NCBI RefSeq assembly: GCF_037325665.1
Contig: NC_090253.1
Coordinates: 44,243,944-44,307,943 of the forward strand
From: Littorina saxatilis
Lineage: Eukaryota > Mollusca > Gastropoda > Littorinimorpha > Littorinidae
DNA length: 64,000 nt
Direction: 5' to 3'
Each line of letters starts with the position of its first letter. Position 1 is the first letter of the stretch. Shown one piece after another: positions 53,460-63,943 of the stretch. The notes under the pieces were generated by a model. It was given only the letters and a program-made list of their open reading frames with translations. It searched no databases and was not told the origin of the DNA. Both the position numbers and the translations under genes were made by a program.

Positions 53460-53818
53460 GGGGCGGGGATGTAGCTCAGTCGGTAGCGCGCTGGATTTGT
53501 ATCCAGTTGGCCGCTGTCAGCGTAAGTTCGTCCCCACGTTCGGCGAGAGATTTATTTCTCAGAGTCAACTTTGTGTGCAGACTCTCCTCGGTGTCCGAAC
53601 ACCCCCGTGTGTACACGCAAGCACAAGACCATGTGCGCACGAAAAAGATCCTGTAATCCATGTCAGAGTTCGGTGGGTTATAGAAACACGAAAATACCCA
53701 GCATGCTTCCTCCGAAAGCGGCGTATGGCTGCCTAAATGGCGGGGTAAAAACGGTCATACACGTAAATAAAAAGCCGGGGGAGTTTCAGCCCATGAACGA
53801 ACAAACAAACAAACAAAC
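53460..53818 (+). mobile_element. tRNA-derived SINE (family S2), full length, 13-bp target duplication
   Basis: The head carries GATGTAGCTCAGTCGGTAGC (A-box) and a weak B-box GTAAGTTCGTCC. The body matches 835-1220 in reverse. The tail is (AAAC)n. ATCCCACGGCAGT occurs at 53447-53459 and 53819-53831. Confidence 0.93.
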
Positions 53819-54237
53819 ATCCCACGGCAGTTTACTGATAGCTCAAACTGTCTGTATGTGTTTCTTATTTTCATTATTGACTTTTTAATTTTAAATGTTA
53901 GGGAATAAATGGAGAAAATCTATGCAGCAGGTGGTGGTATATTGCCCGCACACTCGGACAATGCTTGTTTTCTTCTTCTTCTAGTCAGTCAGATAGCCAG
54001 ACAATCAGTTGCTCATTTATATGCACCCATCTTGAAAATAAAACCATAACGGTTTTTAAAAAAGAATAACACACACTATGCATGAATAAATACCAACAGC
54101 CTTCAAAGTTCAACCGACAGCCTTATTCTGTGACAAAGTCAGCATAATTATGTTCATTGTTGCGGCAAATTGTCGTCTAGGCGACATTTTGCTGCTCTAC
54201 ATAGTACATGCCTGGCTGGGTTTGAGTCCACTGGTTA

Positions 54238-54372
54238 GCCCGGTGTCAGAATAATGTGACTGGGTGAGATGAAGCCTGTGCTGCGACATCTGTCTTGTGT
54301 GTGGCGCACATTAAATGTCAAAGCAGCACTGCCCTGAGATAACCGAAGGGTGGACTGGGCGGTGAGCAAACA
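54238..54372 (+). mobile_element. SINE S1, diverged fragment
   Basis: GTGTCAGAATAATGTGACTG through GGCGGTGAGCAAACAAAG, with small deletions. Older than the three other S1 copies. Confidence 0.8.
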
Positions 54373-54667
54373 AAGTTAAGTTAAGGGTTTGAGTCCCTTC
54401 GAAAGTAGGGTGGATGATGTTTCAGTCTATCCAGGGTCGACTTATGTAAGACTCTTCGTGCCTATTCTCGACGTGTGCATCATATATATGCATGTGAAAA
54501 AGATCCTGCTTCACGGTACGATTAGACTGGTCAAAGCAGATACCCAGCATGCACATACATATTGGCATAATCTTTCGAAGGGACTCATACATATTGGCAT
54601 AATCTTTCGAAGGGACTCGGATCCCTTCTATATCTTTTTTTTACATCAATGTTGTGTTCTGTTCAAC

Positions 54668-54960
54668 AGTCGGTGGGAAAGGAGCAACTTCTACTCCAAC
54701 AGTCGATGGGAAAGGAGCAACTTCTACTTTAACAGTCGGTGAAAAAGGACCAACTTATACTTCAACAGTTGGTGGGAAAGGATCGAGCAACTTCCACTTC
54801 AACAGTCGGTGAAAAAGGAGCAACTTCAACAGTCGGTGAAAAAGGAGCAACTTCTACTTCAACAGCCGGTGAAAAAGGAGCAACTTCTACTTCAACAGTC
54901 AGTGAAAAAGGAGCAACTTCTACTTCAACAGTCAGTGAAAAAGGAGCAACTTCTACTTCG
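54668..54960 (+). repeat. Coding-type minisatellite, ~33-bp unit
   Basis: About nine units of CAGTCGGTGAAAAAGGAGCA plus ACTTCTACTTCAA, translating as TVGEKGATSTS. Units vary in length by six bases. A four-base insertion near 54785 shifts the frame, so the array and the zinc finger after it are not in one open frame here. Confidence 0.9.
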
Positions 54961-55839
54961 AAGTGAACTTCTTCAGGGAAATCTGTGTTTACTGTGGAGA
55001 TTTTGACAGCCATCTGAGAAGACATTTACTACGTAAACATTCTGATGAAGAAGCAGTTGCTCCCATGGGGTCGCCTTCACGCGGCGGGAGTGTTTCCACT
55101 AAGCTACCCCACCCCTTTACTTCTCTTCTTTTGTCTTATTTCTGCCTTACCAGTCCTTTCACCTATATTTCCTTCCAAGAAAACTCTCCCTACTATTCCC
55201 TGCAGATTTCCGATTCCTTTCTTGTTGTCTTATTTCTACCTGACTGGATCCATCACCTTTATTTCACTTACCAAAAGTCTTCTTTTCCACATCCTTATTT
55301 CTTTGCCCCCCGCATGTCGTAAGAGGCGACTAACGGATTCTGTTTCTCCTTTTACCCTTGTTAAGTGTTTCTTGTATAGAATATAGTCAATGTTTGTAAA
55401 GATTTTAGTCAAGCAGTAAATAAGAAATGTTAAGTCCTTTGTACTGGAAACTTGCATTCTCCTAGTAAGGTCATATATTGTACTACGTTGCAAGCCCCTG
55501 GAGCAATTTTTTGATTAGTGCTTTTGTGAACAAGAAACAACAAGTGGCTCTATCCCATCTCCCCCCTTTCCCCTATCCCATCTCCCCCCTTTCCCCGTCG
55601 CGATATAACCTTGAATGGTTGAAAACGACATTAAACACCAAATAAAGAAAAAAAGAAGCAGTTCAAGCTGCATTAAAACTTCCCTGTGGACAAGAACGGG
55701 ATAGTGCTTTTGCAGCTATTCGCAAAGACGGAATTTTGGACACAAATCGGACGCTGCCAAAAGAAGGCAAGTTCATATGTGAGCGCAACCAGGGAGTTGA
55801 AAAACGTGTGATGTGTGGAGGGTGTCATGGTTTTTTTCA
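54670..55839 (+). pseudogene. Zinc-finger gene, main exon, split by a retroposon
   Basis: The acceptor TTCTGTTCAACAG opens in phase 1 as required (split GTC codon). After the TVGEKGATSTS array comes a C2H2 finger, CVYCGDFDSHLRRHLLRKH (about 54985-55041), then SDEEAV. A family R retroposon fills 55059-55652. The protein then resumes QAALKLPCGQERDSAF, DGILDTNRTLPKEGKFICER and CGGCHGFF, ending at the donor CA|GTAAGA. The finger, the N-R-T-L-P block and the CGGCHGFF pair resemble a family of uncharacterised invertebrate and fish zinc-finger proteins of unknown function. The insertion and the frame slip in the array argue that this copy is dead. Confidence 0.6.
55059..55652 (+). mobile_element. 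Retroposon family R, full-length copy in an exon, 11-bp target duplication
   Basis: Starts GCTCCCATGGGGTCGCC and ends CACCAAATAAAGAAAAA. AAGAAGCAGTT occurs at 55048-55058 and 55653-55663. The interrupted codons (GAA GCA GTT) resume exactly afterwards, so the original exon can be read. No duplicated Pol III boxes are evident. Confidence 0.93.
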
Positions 55840-55852
55840 GTAAGAAGGGCTC

Positions 55853-56835
55853 AGGACTCTAGTCAGACTGGTGCTCAGCCCTCTTCTGCTCAGGACTCTA
55901 GTCAGACTGGTACCCCCCGCGGGTTAGGGGGAGTCCCATATTGGTTGGGACCAGAAAGAATTTACCCGATGCTACCCAGCATGTCGTAAGAGGCGACTAA
56001 CGGTTCTGTTTCTTCTCTTCTTTTGTCTTATTTCTGCCTTACCAGTCCTTTCACCTATATTTCCTTCCAAGGAAACTCTCCCTACTATTCCCTGCAGTTT
56101 TCCAATTCTTTTCTTGTTGTCTTATTTCTACCTGACTGGATCCATCACCTTTATTTCACTTACCAAAAGTCTTCTTTTCCACATCCTTATTTCTCTGCAC
56201 CCCGCATGTCGTATGAGGCGACTAACGGATTCTGTTTCTCCTTTAACCCTTGTTAAGTGGTTCTTGTATAGAATATAGTCAATGTTTGTAAAGATTTTAG
56301 TCAAGCAGTATGTAAGAAATGTTTAGTCCTTTGTACTGGAAACTTGCATTCTCCCAGTAAGGTCATATATTGTACTACGTTGCAAGCCCCTGGAGCAATT
56401 TTTTGATTAGTGCTTTTGTGAACAAGAAACACTTAACAAGTGGCTCTATCCCATCTCCCCCCTTTCCCCTATTCCATCTCCCCCTTTCCCTCGTCGCGAT
56501 ATAACCTTCGTGGTTGAAAACGACATTAAACACCAAATAAAGAAAGAAAGTCAGACTGTTGCTCAGGACTCTAGTCAGACTGTTGCTCAGGACTCTAGTC
56601 AGACTGGTGCTCAGGACTCTAGTCAGACTGTTGCTCAGGACTCTAGTCAGACTGGTGCTCAGGACTCTAGTCAGACTGGTGCTTAGGACTCTAGTCAGAC
56701 TGGTGCTCAGGACTCTTCTGCTCAGGACTCTAGTCAGACTAGTGCTCAGCCCTCTTCTGCTCAGGACTCTAGTCAGACTGTTGCTCAGGACTCTAGTCAG
56801 ACTGGTGCTCAGCCCTCTTCTGCTCAGGGTTCATT
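55853..56835 (+). repeat. 24-bp minisatellite interrupted by a family R copy
   Basis: Unit GCTCAGGACTCTAGTCAGAC plus TG(G/T)T, about 13 copies, with GCCCTCTTCT variants. In one frame it reads AQDSSQT(G/V). Copies lie on both sides of the insertion at 55911-56549. Confidence 0.93.
55911..56549 (+). mobile_element. Retroposon family R, variant copy inside a minisatellite
   Basis: Begins with CCCCGCGGGTTAGGGGG, as the copy at 1727 does. It holds the CATGTCGT(A)AGAGGCGAC motif twice, once on each side of the ~200-bp central segment. It ends AAATAAAGAAAGAAA. GTCAGACTG stands on both sides but is also part of the array. Confidence 0.88.
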
Positions 56836-57158
56836 GAAAAAGAAAAGAGACTATGTTGTTTGGACATCTGCTGACACTGAATCAGTTTCCTCTTATTTTC
56901 AAGTCTTTTTTTACTGCTAAAGGGACAGGCACAAAGGGTAAATTGCCAGGTAAAGATTGTGTACTGAACTTTTTACAATTGCACACTATTTTTTCTGGAA
57001 GACATTTCTCCAAAGACAAATTGGTGAAGTTGGTTAAAACCAAAGTGTTCAATGAGCGAACAACACTCAGAAAAACCAGGGCTCAATGTTTGAAACCTTT
57101 TGAAGAATTTTCATTGGCCATATATCCAGAAGCTCGCATTCATTTCATGGATAAGTGA
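56836..57158 (+). pseudogene. C-terminal part of the zinc-finger protein
   Basis: After the AQDSSQT array the sequence reads KKKRDYVVWTSADTESVSSYF, then in another frame AKGTGTKGKLPGKDCVLNFL and ERTTLRKTRAQ up to a stop at 57156. 'VWT..E...V..YF' followed by 'GK.PGK..C' resembles the C-terminal domain often found with the type of zinc-finger protein described at 54670. One base out of frame separates the two parts. This is probably the same broken gene. Confidence 0.45.
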
Positions 57159-57258
57159 ATGGGACAAACGTCCGGACCAATGGTCAAGTTTGTGAGGATA
57201 TGATATTATGAGTATATAGTCACAAATATGTACAAGTTTGTGTATAATTATATGTGTA

Positions 57259-57957
57259 CCGTATTTGACGGATTACAAGACGCACCGTTTTATAAGCCGC
57301 ACCCCCGACTTTTAACAAAAAAATTGGGACGAGCCACGTATAGGCCACGTCACTATATTAGCCGCCGTCGAAAAAAAAATAATCAGATCGTGTCAATCAA
57401 TCAAAACAACCAGGCAAACAAAAATTACAGTATTTGGCAAAATCGGCTCGGAGAATAAACAAGTGAAACAAAGAAGAAAAGTGAAAAAGTTTGAAGAAAA
57501 ATATCACACACACAATTTGTAACCAACACACACATGTACTGATGTAGTCCCGCCCGGAATAAGCTTTTTTGGGATGATTTACAACTTTTGCGCACATTTC
57601 GAGCGGACGAAAACACAACATGGCGGCTCTCGCTCCTCCAACTATCGCAAGACACAAAAAAACGAAATCTCGCGCACGCGCGAGATCCTGATACATCCAA
57701 TGTTTCTCTGTACGGTATCTTGTCACGACGACTTGTTGACAAACGAAGATTCGCGAAAGAAAGAGAAAAGGGCCGAGTCTTGAGTAGAGAGCTAATAAAG
57801 TACCGGTAATCGCTAATCGAGCGAAATGAAAATCCGCGGCGACTTCCATTAGGTGAATGCTATTCAAGTTTAGGTAACGTTTTAGCCGCATCTTTTTATA
57901 AGCCGCAATGCGATTTTTTTTGAAAAAAAGTCGCGTCTTGTAGTCCGTCAAATACGG
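57259..57957. mobile_element. TA-flanked MITE with CCGTATTTGACGGATTACAA ends (699 bp)
   Basis: Left CCGTATTTGACGG.TTACAAGACGC and right complement match over about 25 bp. TA stands at 57257-57258 and 57958-57959. TATAAGCCGCA occurs near both ends in the same orientation. The interior has AACATGGCGGC and short frames without domains. The Tc1/mariner-like TA suggests that superfamily. Confidence 0.85.
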
Positions 57958-58062
57958 TATATATGTACAGTCGCAAGAATGTACAAGTTTGTAAGGATAT
58001 GACTATTACAGTATAGGTGTGTATGGGCACAAGTATACATACAAGTTTGTAAGGATATATTA

Positions 58063-58618
58063 CCGTAAAATCCCTAGCATAAGCCCACCATCTAGCAAAC
58101 GCCCACCCCCCACTTTGGGCCAAAAGTTGTGCACAGGGGTAACTACCTAGCAAACGCCCACCCTGCTTTTTTCAAAGAGACTATAGGCTCACTTTCACTA
58201 GGATTTGTGCAGCCTGTTCTAAAAGTCATCTTTTTCCCCTTCTTTACCTTTTCGTGTTTCTTTCCTTTTTTCTTATTCTTTGTCCCCTCTCCTCACTCCC
58301 ACCCATCGTTCATGTTTTTTTGAGTTTCTCTTCTCTTTTTTTCCCTAAGTTTGTGGGTTTTTCTTTCTCAGAAAGATTGGGCCTTTTGAAGACAAAATCC
58401 AAGTTCAGTTAACGTTTCATTTCCAAAGACGATCGTGTAATTTCTTCCTTGTACAGAAAGAAAGGGCTTCATTGGTGTTGACATTTCGACATTTCATCAA
58501 GTTTCTTTTTCCCGGAATTGTGTTGTTATTGTTTGTCCTTGCAAAGGTCTGGTGATTTTCTTTTTACTTTATAAATTTATATAAATGACTATGCTTGGGT
58601 TGTTTTCAGAAGAGCCAG

Positions 58619-58709
<91 letters not shown>

Positions 58710-58928
58710 TGGCCTTCTTTGCCTCAAAGTAATTTTTCTTTCTTTTTTCCTTCACTTCTACTCACACGACCTAACTTACATGCTTTCGGGGTTTGTATTC
58801 ACTCAATTACACGATTGAGCACAAAACTTACTTTGTGCAAAGGGGTCTATCCCTAGCAAACGCCCACCCCCCAATTTTGCCCTAAATCTGTGCACAGGGG
58901 GGGTGGGCCTATTCTAGGGATTTTACGG
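58063..58928. mobile_element. TA-flanked MITE with CCGTAAAATCCCTAGC ends (866 bp)
   Basis: Left CCGTAAAATCCCTAGCA and right CTAGGGATTTTACGG, TA on each side. TAGCAAACGCCCACC is repeated in the left subterminal region and once near the right end. The inside has T-rich sequence and (CT)n at 58622-58706. Only 105 bp separate it from the element at 57259. Confidence 0.85.
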
Positions 58929-58930
58929 TA

Positions 58931-59664
58931 TGTGTGTGTGTGTTAGACTGTGAAGGAGACATCACATTTTTCAGTGCGTGTGATATTCAGTTGTCCGTAG
59001 GCTTTGGTCGCAAGCACAACAGTCTGACTGCTACTGAATTTTCCTGGCTGGTTACCCCTAGTGTGTGTTGTTTACGGTATATGCAGTTCACGTCTCAGCT
59101 ACTCAAAGTGAACATTGGTTTAAGTAATGGTTAAAATTACGCACACAGAGCCATTCTATGTTAAATCAAGTTATCAAATATCAACGAATCAAATCAGAGA
59201 GAGGTTGAGAGACTAAGTCAAAGAAAGGGACTGTGACTGTGAGACAGTAATTAGTCAAGGGACAGAGTAAAGCGAGGGACCGGACGGTTCTCATGCTCGC
59301 AGACATTCACGAACAAGGATACAGAACATTTGCGATTGTATGCCTTTTAATTCTATGAATATTTTCTGCAATTGCACATACCTGTCAAGTACTTTTGGCC
59401 TCTGACCATAGTAAATGGCATAAGAAACCATAGTTGGGGATCAAAAACCATAGTTAATGCGTGGATCAGGATGTGGTTAAACACACAAATTCAACTTCTC
59501 ACGCATACACACTAAACCAATCAGATTGTTTTTCGCAAACTAAAAGTAAAACACATAAATTCCTTTCTGCACAAACTGCTCTTTATTTACCACTACATGT
59601 AATACATTTACACTGCACTCTTGTTCGTTCATTTTTGTTGTCACTTGTGTTCTTAGTTGTATTC
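58931..59664. other. No gene recognised
   Basis: No domain, splice pair or transposon end found. Confidence 0.5.
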
Positions 59665-59676
59665 ATCTGTGCAAAT

Positions 59677-60278
59677 GCTCCCATGGGGTCGCCTTCACGC
59701 GGCGGGAGTGTTTTTACCAAGCTACCCCACCCCTTTACTTCTCTTCTTTTGTCTTATTTCTGCCTTACCAGTCCTTTCACCTATATTTCCTTCCAAGAAC
59801 ACACTATTCCCTGCAGTTTTCCAATTCTTTTCTTGTTGTCTTATTTCTACCTGACTGGACCCATCACCTTTATTTCACTTACCAAAAGTCTTCTTTTCCA
59901 CATCCTTATTTCTCTGCACCCCGCATGTCGTAAGAGGCGACTAACGGATTCTGTTCCTCCTTTTACCCTTGTTAAGTGGTTCTTGTATAGAATATAGTCA
60001 ATGTTTGTAAAGATTTTAGTCAAGCAGTATGTAAGAAATGTTTAGTCTTTTGTACTGGAAACTTGCATTCTCCCAGTGAGGTCATATATTGTACTACGTT
60101 GCAAGCCCCTGGAGCAATTTTTTGATTAGTGCTTTTGTGAACAAGAAACACTTAACAAGTGGCTCTATCCCATCTCCCCCCTTTCCCCTATCCCATCTCC
60201 CCCCTTTCCCCTGTCGCGATATAACCTTCGTGGTTGAAAACGACGTTTAAAACACCAAATAAAGAAAGAAAGAAAGAA
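59677..60278 (+). mobile_element. Retroposon family R, full-length copy with 12-bp target duplication
   Basis: Same limits as 55059-55652 (GCTCCCATGGGG start, AAAGAAAG tail). ATCTGTG(C/T)AAAT flanks it at 59665-59676 and 60279-60290, one mismatch. This second case fixes the family's ends. Confidence 0.92.
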
Positions 60279-60290
60279 ATCTGTGTAAAT

Positions 60291-60960
60291 CTTTGCTTTG
60301 TCAATCATGCTGCCAGTCACCTTAAAATCATGGCAGCATGCATCAGAGTTAATTTTGACCTGCAAGAAGGCAGTCAGTGTGTCAGCTCCCAGACTGTGAT
60401 CCAGCACTTAAAGGTGTTGCAGGGTTTCACTGCCAAATGGAAATTTATTCAACATTTTCCTCACACAGGCCACGTAGAACTGGCGCACATCATGCCAGAA
60501 CTTCTGTTGTGTTGCTGGTGCAAGCTCCTCCTCAGAAATGAATGAACGGCAGTCCATGCCAGCAAAAAAAATTTAAAATAAATAAATAAAATTTTTTAAA
60601 AAAAAATAAATAAAAAAAAAAGGCTGAAAATGCGTATGGTTTGAGGTATACGACGTAGGACCCAAAAAACACCGAAAAACCGTAAGAATTACGCAGAATG
60701 CGTAGGACTTGACAGGTATGAATAGCATGCTTTTTTATGAATGTCAAAAACTACTATTTAGTATCTTGTTTAGATTTCCTCACAGTATTGATTTTATATA
60801 TGTCGTCTTTTATACGCCATATGTCTTAATATTGCTTGCTTTTGTGTATATATGTATTTCTGTGCAAAATCGTTTGGGTTATTAACTTATTGTTTCTCAA
60901 TTTTTCTTCACTTCGTTTATCTCCCGCAGTGGGGCACTGCGGTTATGAAATTAAAGGCCC
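60291..60960. other. No gene recognised
   Basis: A frame across 60234-60545 reads HLKIMAACIRVNFDLQEG and beyond, without a domain. A-rich runs lie at 60566-60620. Confidence 0.4.
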
Positions 60961-61400
60961 CTTCTGTTTTTGGAACCGCAGGAGCTTTCTAGTTTGCTGT
61001 TAGGTAGATTTTTGGTTCCTCTTTCCTGTCATGCTCTCTTTTTCTTCATGAATTCTTTTCTTTTTTCTGCCTTCTTGCTCATTCACCTGTATTTTTTCCA
61101 AAAATCTCTTCTCTTGCCGCTTGTCTCGCGATTCATGTATAGTTTAATCTGTTAGTGTTCTGATGTAAGTCCAGCAGTAGATAGGTTAAGCCTATTTTAA
61201 CATACTGGAAACTGGTAATCTTCCAGTAGGTATTAATTTAGTTTTACTAAAGCCTGCTGGGACACAAGTAATGGGTTAGTGCATTTGTAAACAGGAATCG
61301 CTTGACAAGTGGCCCCCTTCATCCCCCCCTTCCTCGTCCTGATATGGCTCTGCGTAGTCGGCTGGACGTTAAGCAACAAATAAACAAACAAACAAACAAA
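60961..61400 (+). mobile_element. Old, diverged relative of retroposon family R
   Basis: Shares the order of blocks with family R: ACTGGAAAC, TCCAGTAGG, AAGCCTGCTGG, GTGCATTTGTAAACAGGAA, TTGACAAGTGGC. It ends in GATATGGCTCTGCGTAGTCGG..GTTAAGCAA(CAAA)n, the tail of SINE S1. It links the two families. Confidence 0.65.
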
Positions 61401-61404
61401 ACAA

Positions 61405-61923
61405 ATGTAATCGGTCAGTGTTAGTCTGTCCGGCCGGCCGGCCGGCCGTAGACACCACCTTAACGTTGGACTTTTCTCGGAAACTATCAAAGCGATCGGG
61501 CTCATATTTTGTTTAGTCGTGACCTCCAATGACCTCTACACTTTAACGATGGTTTCGTTGACCTTTGACCTTTTTCAAGGTCACAGGTCAGCGTCAAAGG
61601 AAAAATTAGACATTTTATATCTTTGACAAAGTTCATCGGATGTGATTGAAACTTTGTAGGATTATTCTTTACATCAAAGTATTTACATCTGTAGCCTTTT
61701 ACGAACGTTATCAGAAAAACAAGGGAGATAACTAGCCTTTTCTGTTCGGCAACACACAACTTAACGTTGGGCTTTTCTCGGAAACTATAAAAGTGACCGG
61801 GCTCAAATTTTTTGTGAACGTGACTCATTGTGTTGTGAATAGCAATTTCTTCCTGTCCATCTGATGCCTCATATAATATTCAGAACTGCGAAAGTGACTC
61901 GATCGAGCGTTTGCTCTTCTTGT
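61405..61923 (+). repeat. Interspersed repeat family A, copy 3, lacking the 5' hairpin
   Basis: Starts at ATGTAATCGG directly after the preceding (CAAA)n tail and ends GCTCTTCTTGT like the other copies. Nearly identical to copies 1 and 2. Confidence 0.9.
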
Positions 61924-62031
61924 AGTTATTGTTAATTTCTTTAAGCTACAGTTACAATTGTTTGAGTTCTTTAAATGAACATTCTAAAGTTTCCTTGAGT
62001 GTCAATAAAATGATAAATATTTGTACAACTT

Positions 62032-62140
62032 TGTTGCATGTTTCTGACTGTGAACATAGATTGTGTTGCATGTTTCTGACTGTGAACATAGATTGTGTTG
62101 CATGTTTCTGACTGCGAACATAGATTGTGTTGCATGTTAG
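62032..62140 (+). repeat. 32-bp tandem repeat, 3.4 copies
   Basis: Unit TGTTGCATGTTTCTGACTG plus TGAACATAGATTG, one C/T difference. Confidence 0.95.
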
Positions 62141-62169
62141 TTTTGTTACTGTAAATTTATTAATGCTTG

Positions 62170-62473
62170 ACCAGCACGGTTAGCCTAGTGGTAAGGCGTC
62201 CGCCCCGTGATCGGGAAGTCGTGGGTTCAAACCCCGGCCGGGTCATACCTAAGACTTTAAAATTGGCAATCTAGTGGCTGCTCCGCCTGGCGTCTGGCAT
62301 TATGGGGTTAGTGCTAGGACTGGTTGGTCCGGTGTCAGAATAATGTGACTGGGTGAGACATGAAGCCTGTGCTGCGACTTCTGTCTTGTGTGTGGCGCAC
62401 GTTATATGTCAAAGCAGCACCGCCCTGATATGGCCCTTCGTGGTCGGCTGGGCGTTAAGCAAACAAACAAACA
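62170..62473 (+). mobile_element. SINE family S1, full length, 11-bp target duplication
   Basis: The tRNA-like head has GGTTAGCCTAGTGGTAAGG (A-box) and GGGTTCAAACCCC (B-box). The tail is (AAAC)n. ATTAATGCTTG at 62159-62169 and 62474-62484. Confidence 0.93.
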
Positions 62474-62484
62474 ATTAATGCTTG

Positions 62485-63390
62485 CATTTGAAATTCCAGT
62501 GACATTAACAGTGCTACCACACAAATGACAGAAAAATAAAACAACAACAATAATTACCATATTTTCTCAATACATGTAAATTGTAATAGGGTGTCTAAAG
62601 GTGATCCATGATAAGTTTCATCCCGTCGGGTTTAAACGTACTGAATATTATCCCGACAGGACCGAGTCATCCCTAGTTTGCGAGGTTGTGCTGTTCACAT
62701 GGGCAGAGATTTTGATTTGACTTGCCGCCGACTAAAATCGCTTGAAAGTTGGTCACAAGTTGGTTGCAAGTCTTCCATGTGAACAGCACTTTATCGTGTA
62801 TCTAAGTCATCCGATTGTTGCTTTAAAGCCCCCTTTTCCCTTTTATGACAATAGGCGACTTGCACTATCGGCCTGCACCGCCAAATCGCGCGATAAATCT
62901 GCCATAACTTTCATGGCCTTGCGAGATCTGCCGCAAAATGGGGGCATGTCCGGATAGCTCAGTGAGAGTTTGCAGACACTTCGCCTTGACAATTCATAAT
63001 TTTCATAAAATTGTGAATTTTCAATGTGAAAAGTGTGCTGCAGCAATGATAGCCGCGAGAATAATTCGAAAGTTCGTTCAAAGCACCCAAGCATAGCCCA
63101 TGCAAAAAGAAAAGGCAATCGAGTTTTTTTTTAAAACATTTATTTCACACAAGCCAGAAAACACCAGTGCTTGTGAGAGCAAAACGTTTGCCCGCAGCGA
63201 AGTGAACTTTCCTTCTCTTTCACACTCGAGAGCTATTGAAGCGGGGTATTGTGCAAGTTGGCTATTCTGTATTAGGTTGTCCAAAAACACATACTGTTGA
63301 GTTCAATCATAATTCTGTCAATGATGCGTTTCATAATCATATACCAGTCGGTTTTTTTTCTTGTCTGGAATAAAGACTTTTTTCAGCATT
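62485..63390. other. No gene recognised
   Basis: No repeat ends or exon signals I can support. Confidence 0.5.
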
Positions 63391-63393
63391 ACC

Positions 63394-63495
63394 AGGCTAT
63401 TCATGGTCTCATGGATCTGTTCCCGTTATAACACCCAAGTTAAGCAGCGAGGGGGCTAAGATGCGGATGGATGACCGTCTAAAAGGGCGTAGATT
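63394..63495 (+). pseudogene. 5S rRNA-like relic
   Basis: GTTAAGCAGCGAGGG..CTAAGATGCGGATGGATGACCGTCT follows the order of the 5S internal control region (GCTAAGCAGGG, then GTACTTGGATGGGAGACCGCCT). Upstream, CATGGATCTGTTCCCG lies where GATCTCGTC would be expected. The first third does not match well. It may be a 5S pseudogene or the head of a 5S-derived SINE. Confidence 0.45.
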
Positions 63496-63943
63496 ACTGC
63501 ATATATATCTCTTCACCTATAACAAATGATTTCCTTCTTCACTTCGGCCTTGTTAAGATTTCATTGGTTTCAATTTGAAAGTTAAAGAAAATTTCATAAA
63601 TTATGTTACAAATATGCAGTGTTAGGAATAAGAATACAAACATTATAGAGGAAGTTCTTTTGGGTGCAGTGAACAACAAATGTAAACTCTCTTGTTGGTA
63701 TGTTTTAAAAATCTAAACGGTTCATACTTTCAATCTTGTAGGTAGGTTTATGTTCGCAAGTTCACATAAAATCATTTATGCAACAAATTCAGACTCACCT
63801 AATTTAGCCAAAACGATATATGACAAAATGTTGCATCAGTTGATTGATGTCAACGGAGGGACGATACTGCCTTCCGTGAAACATAATTATTTTTAGCCAC
63901 CAAGCTCACCACTGAAAGCTAACATTATTTTAAACCTGGACAA

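Noticed and set aside
54389-54742. 117-codon frame as an extra exon of the zinc-finger gene
   Set aside because: Wrong frame for the repeat array and crosses the clear acceptor at 54669.
56559-56837. Leu/Arg/Thr repeat frame on the minus strand
   Set aside because: Complement of the 24-bp AQDSSQT minisatellite.
57397-57951. 184-codon minus frame within the 57259 MITE as a transposase
   Set aside because: No catalytic or DNA-binding motif; hydrophobic low-complexity end.
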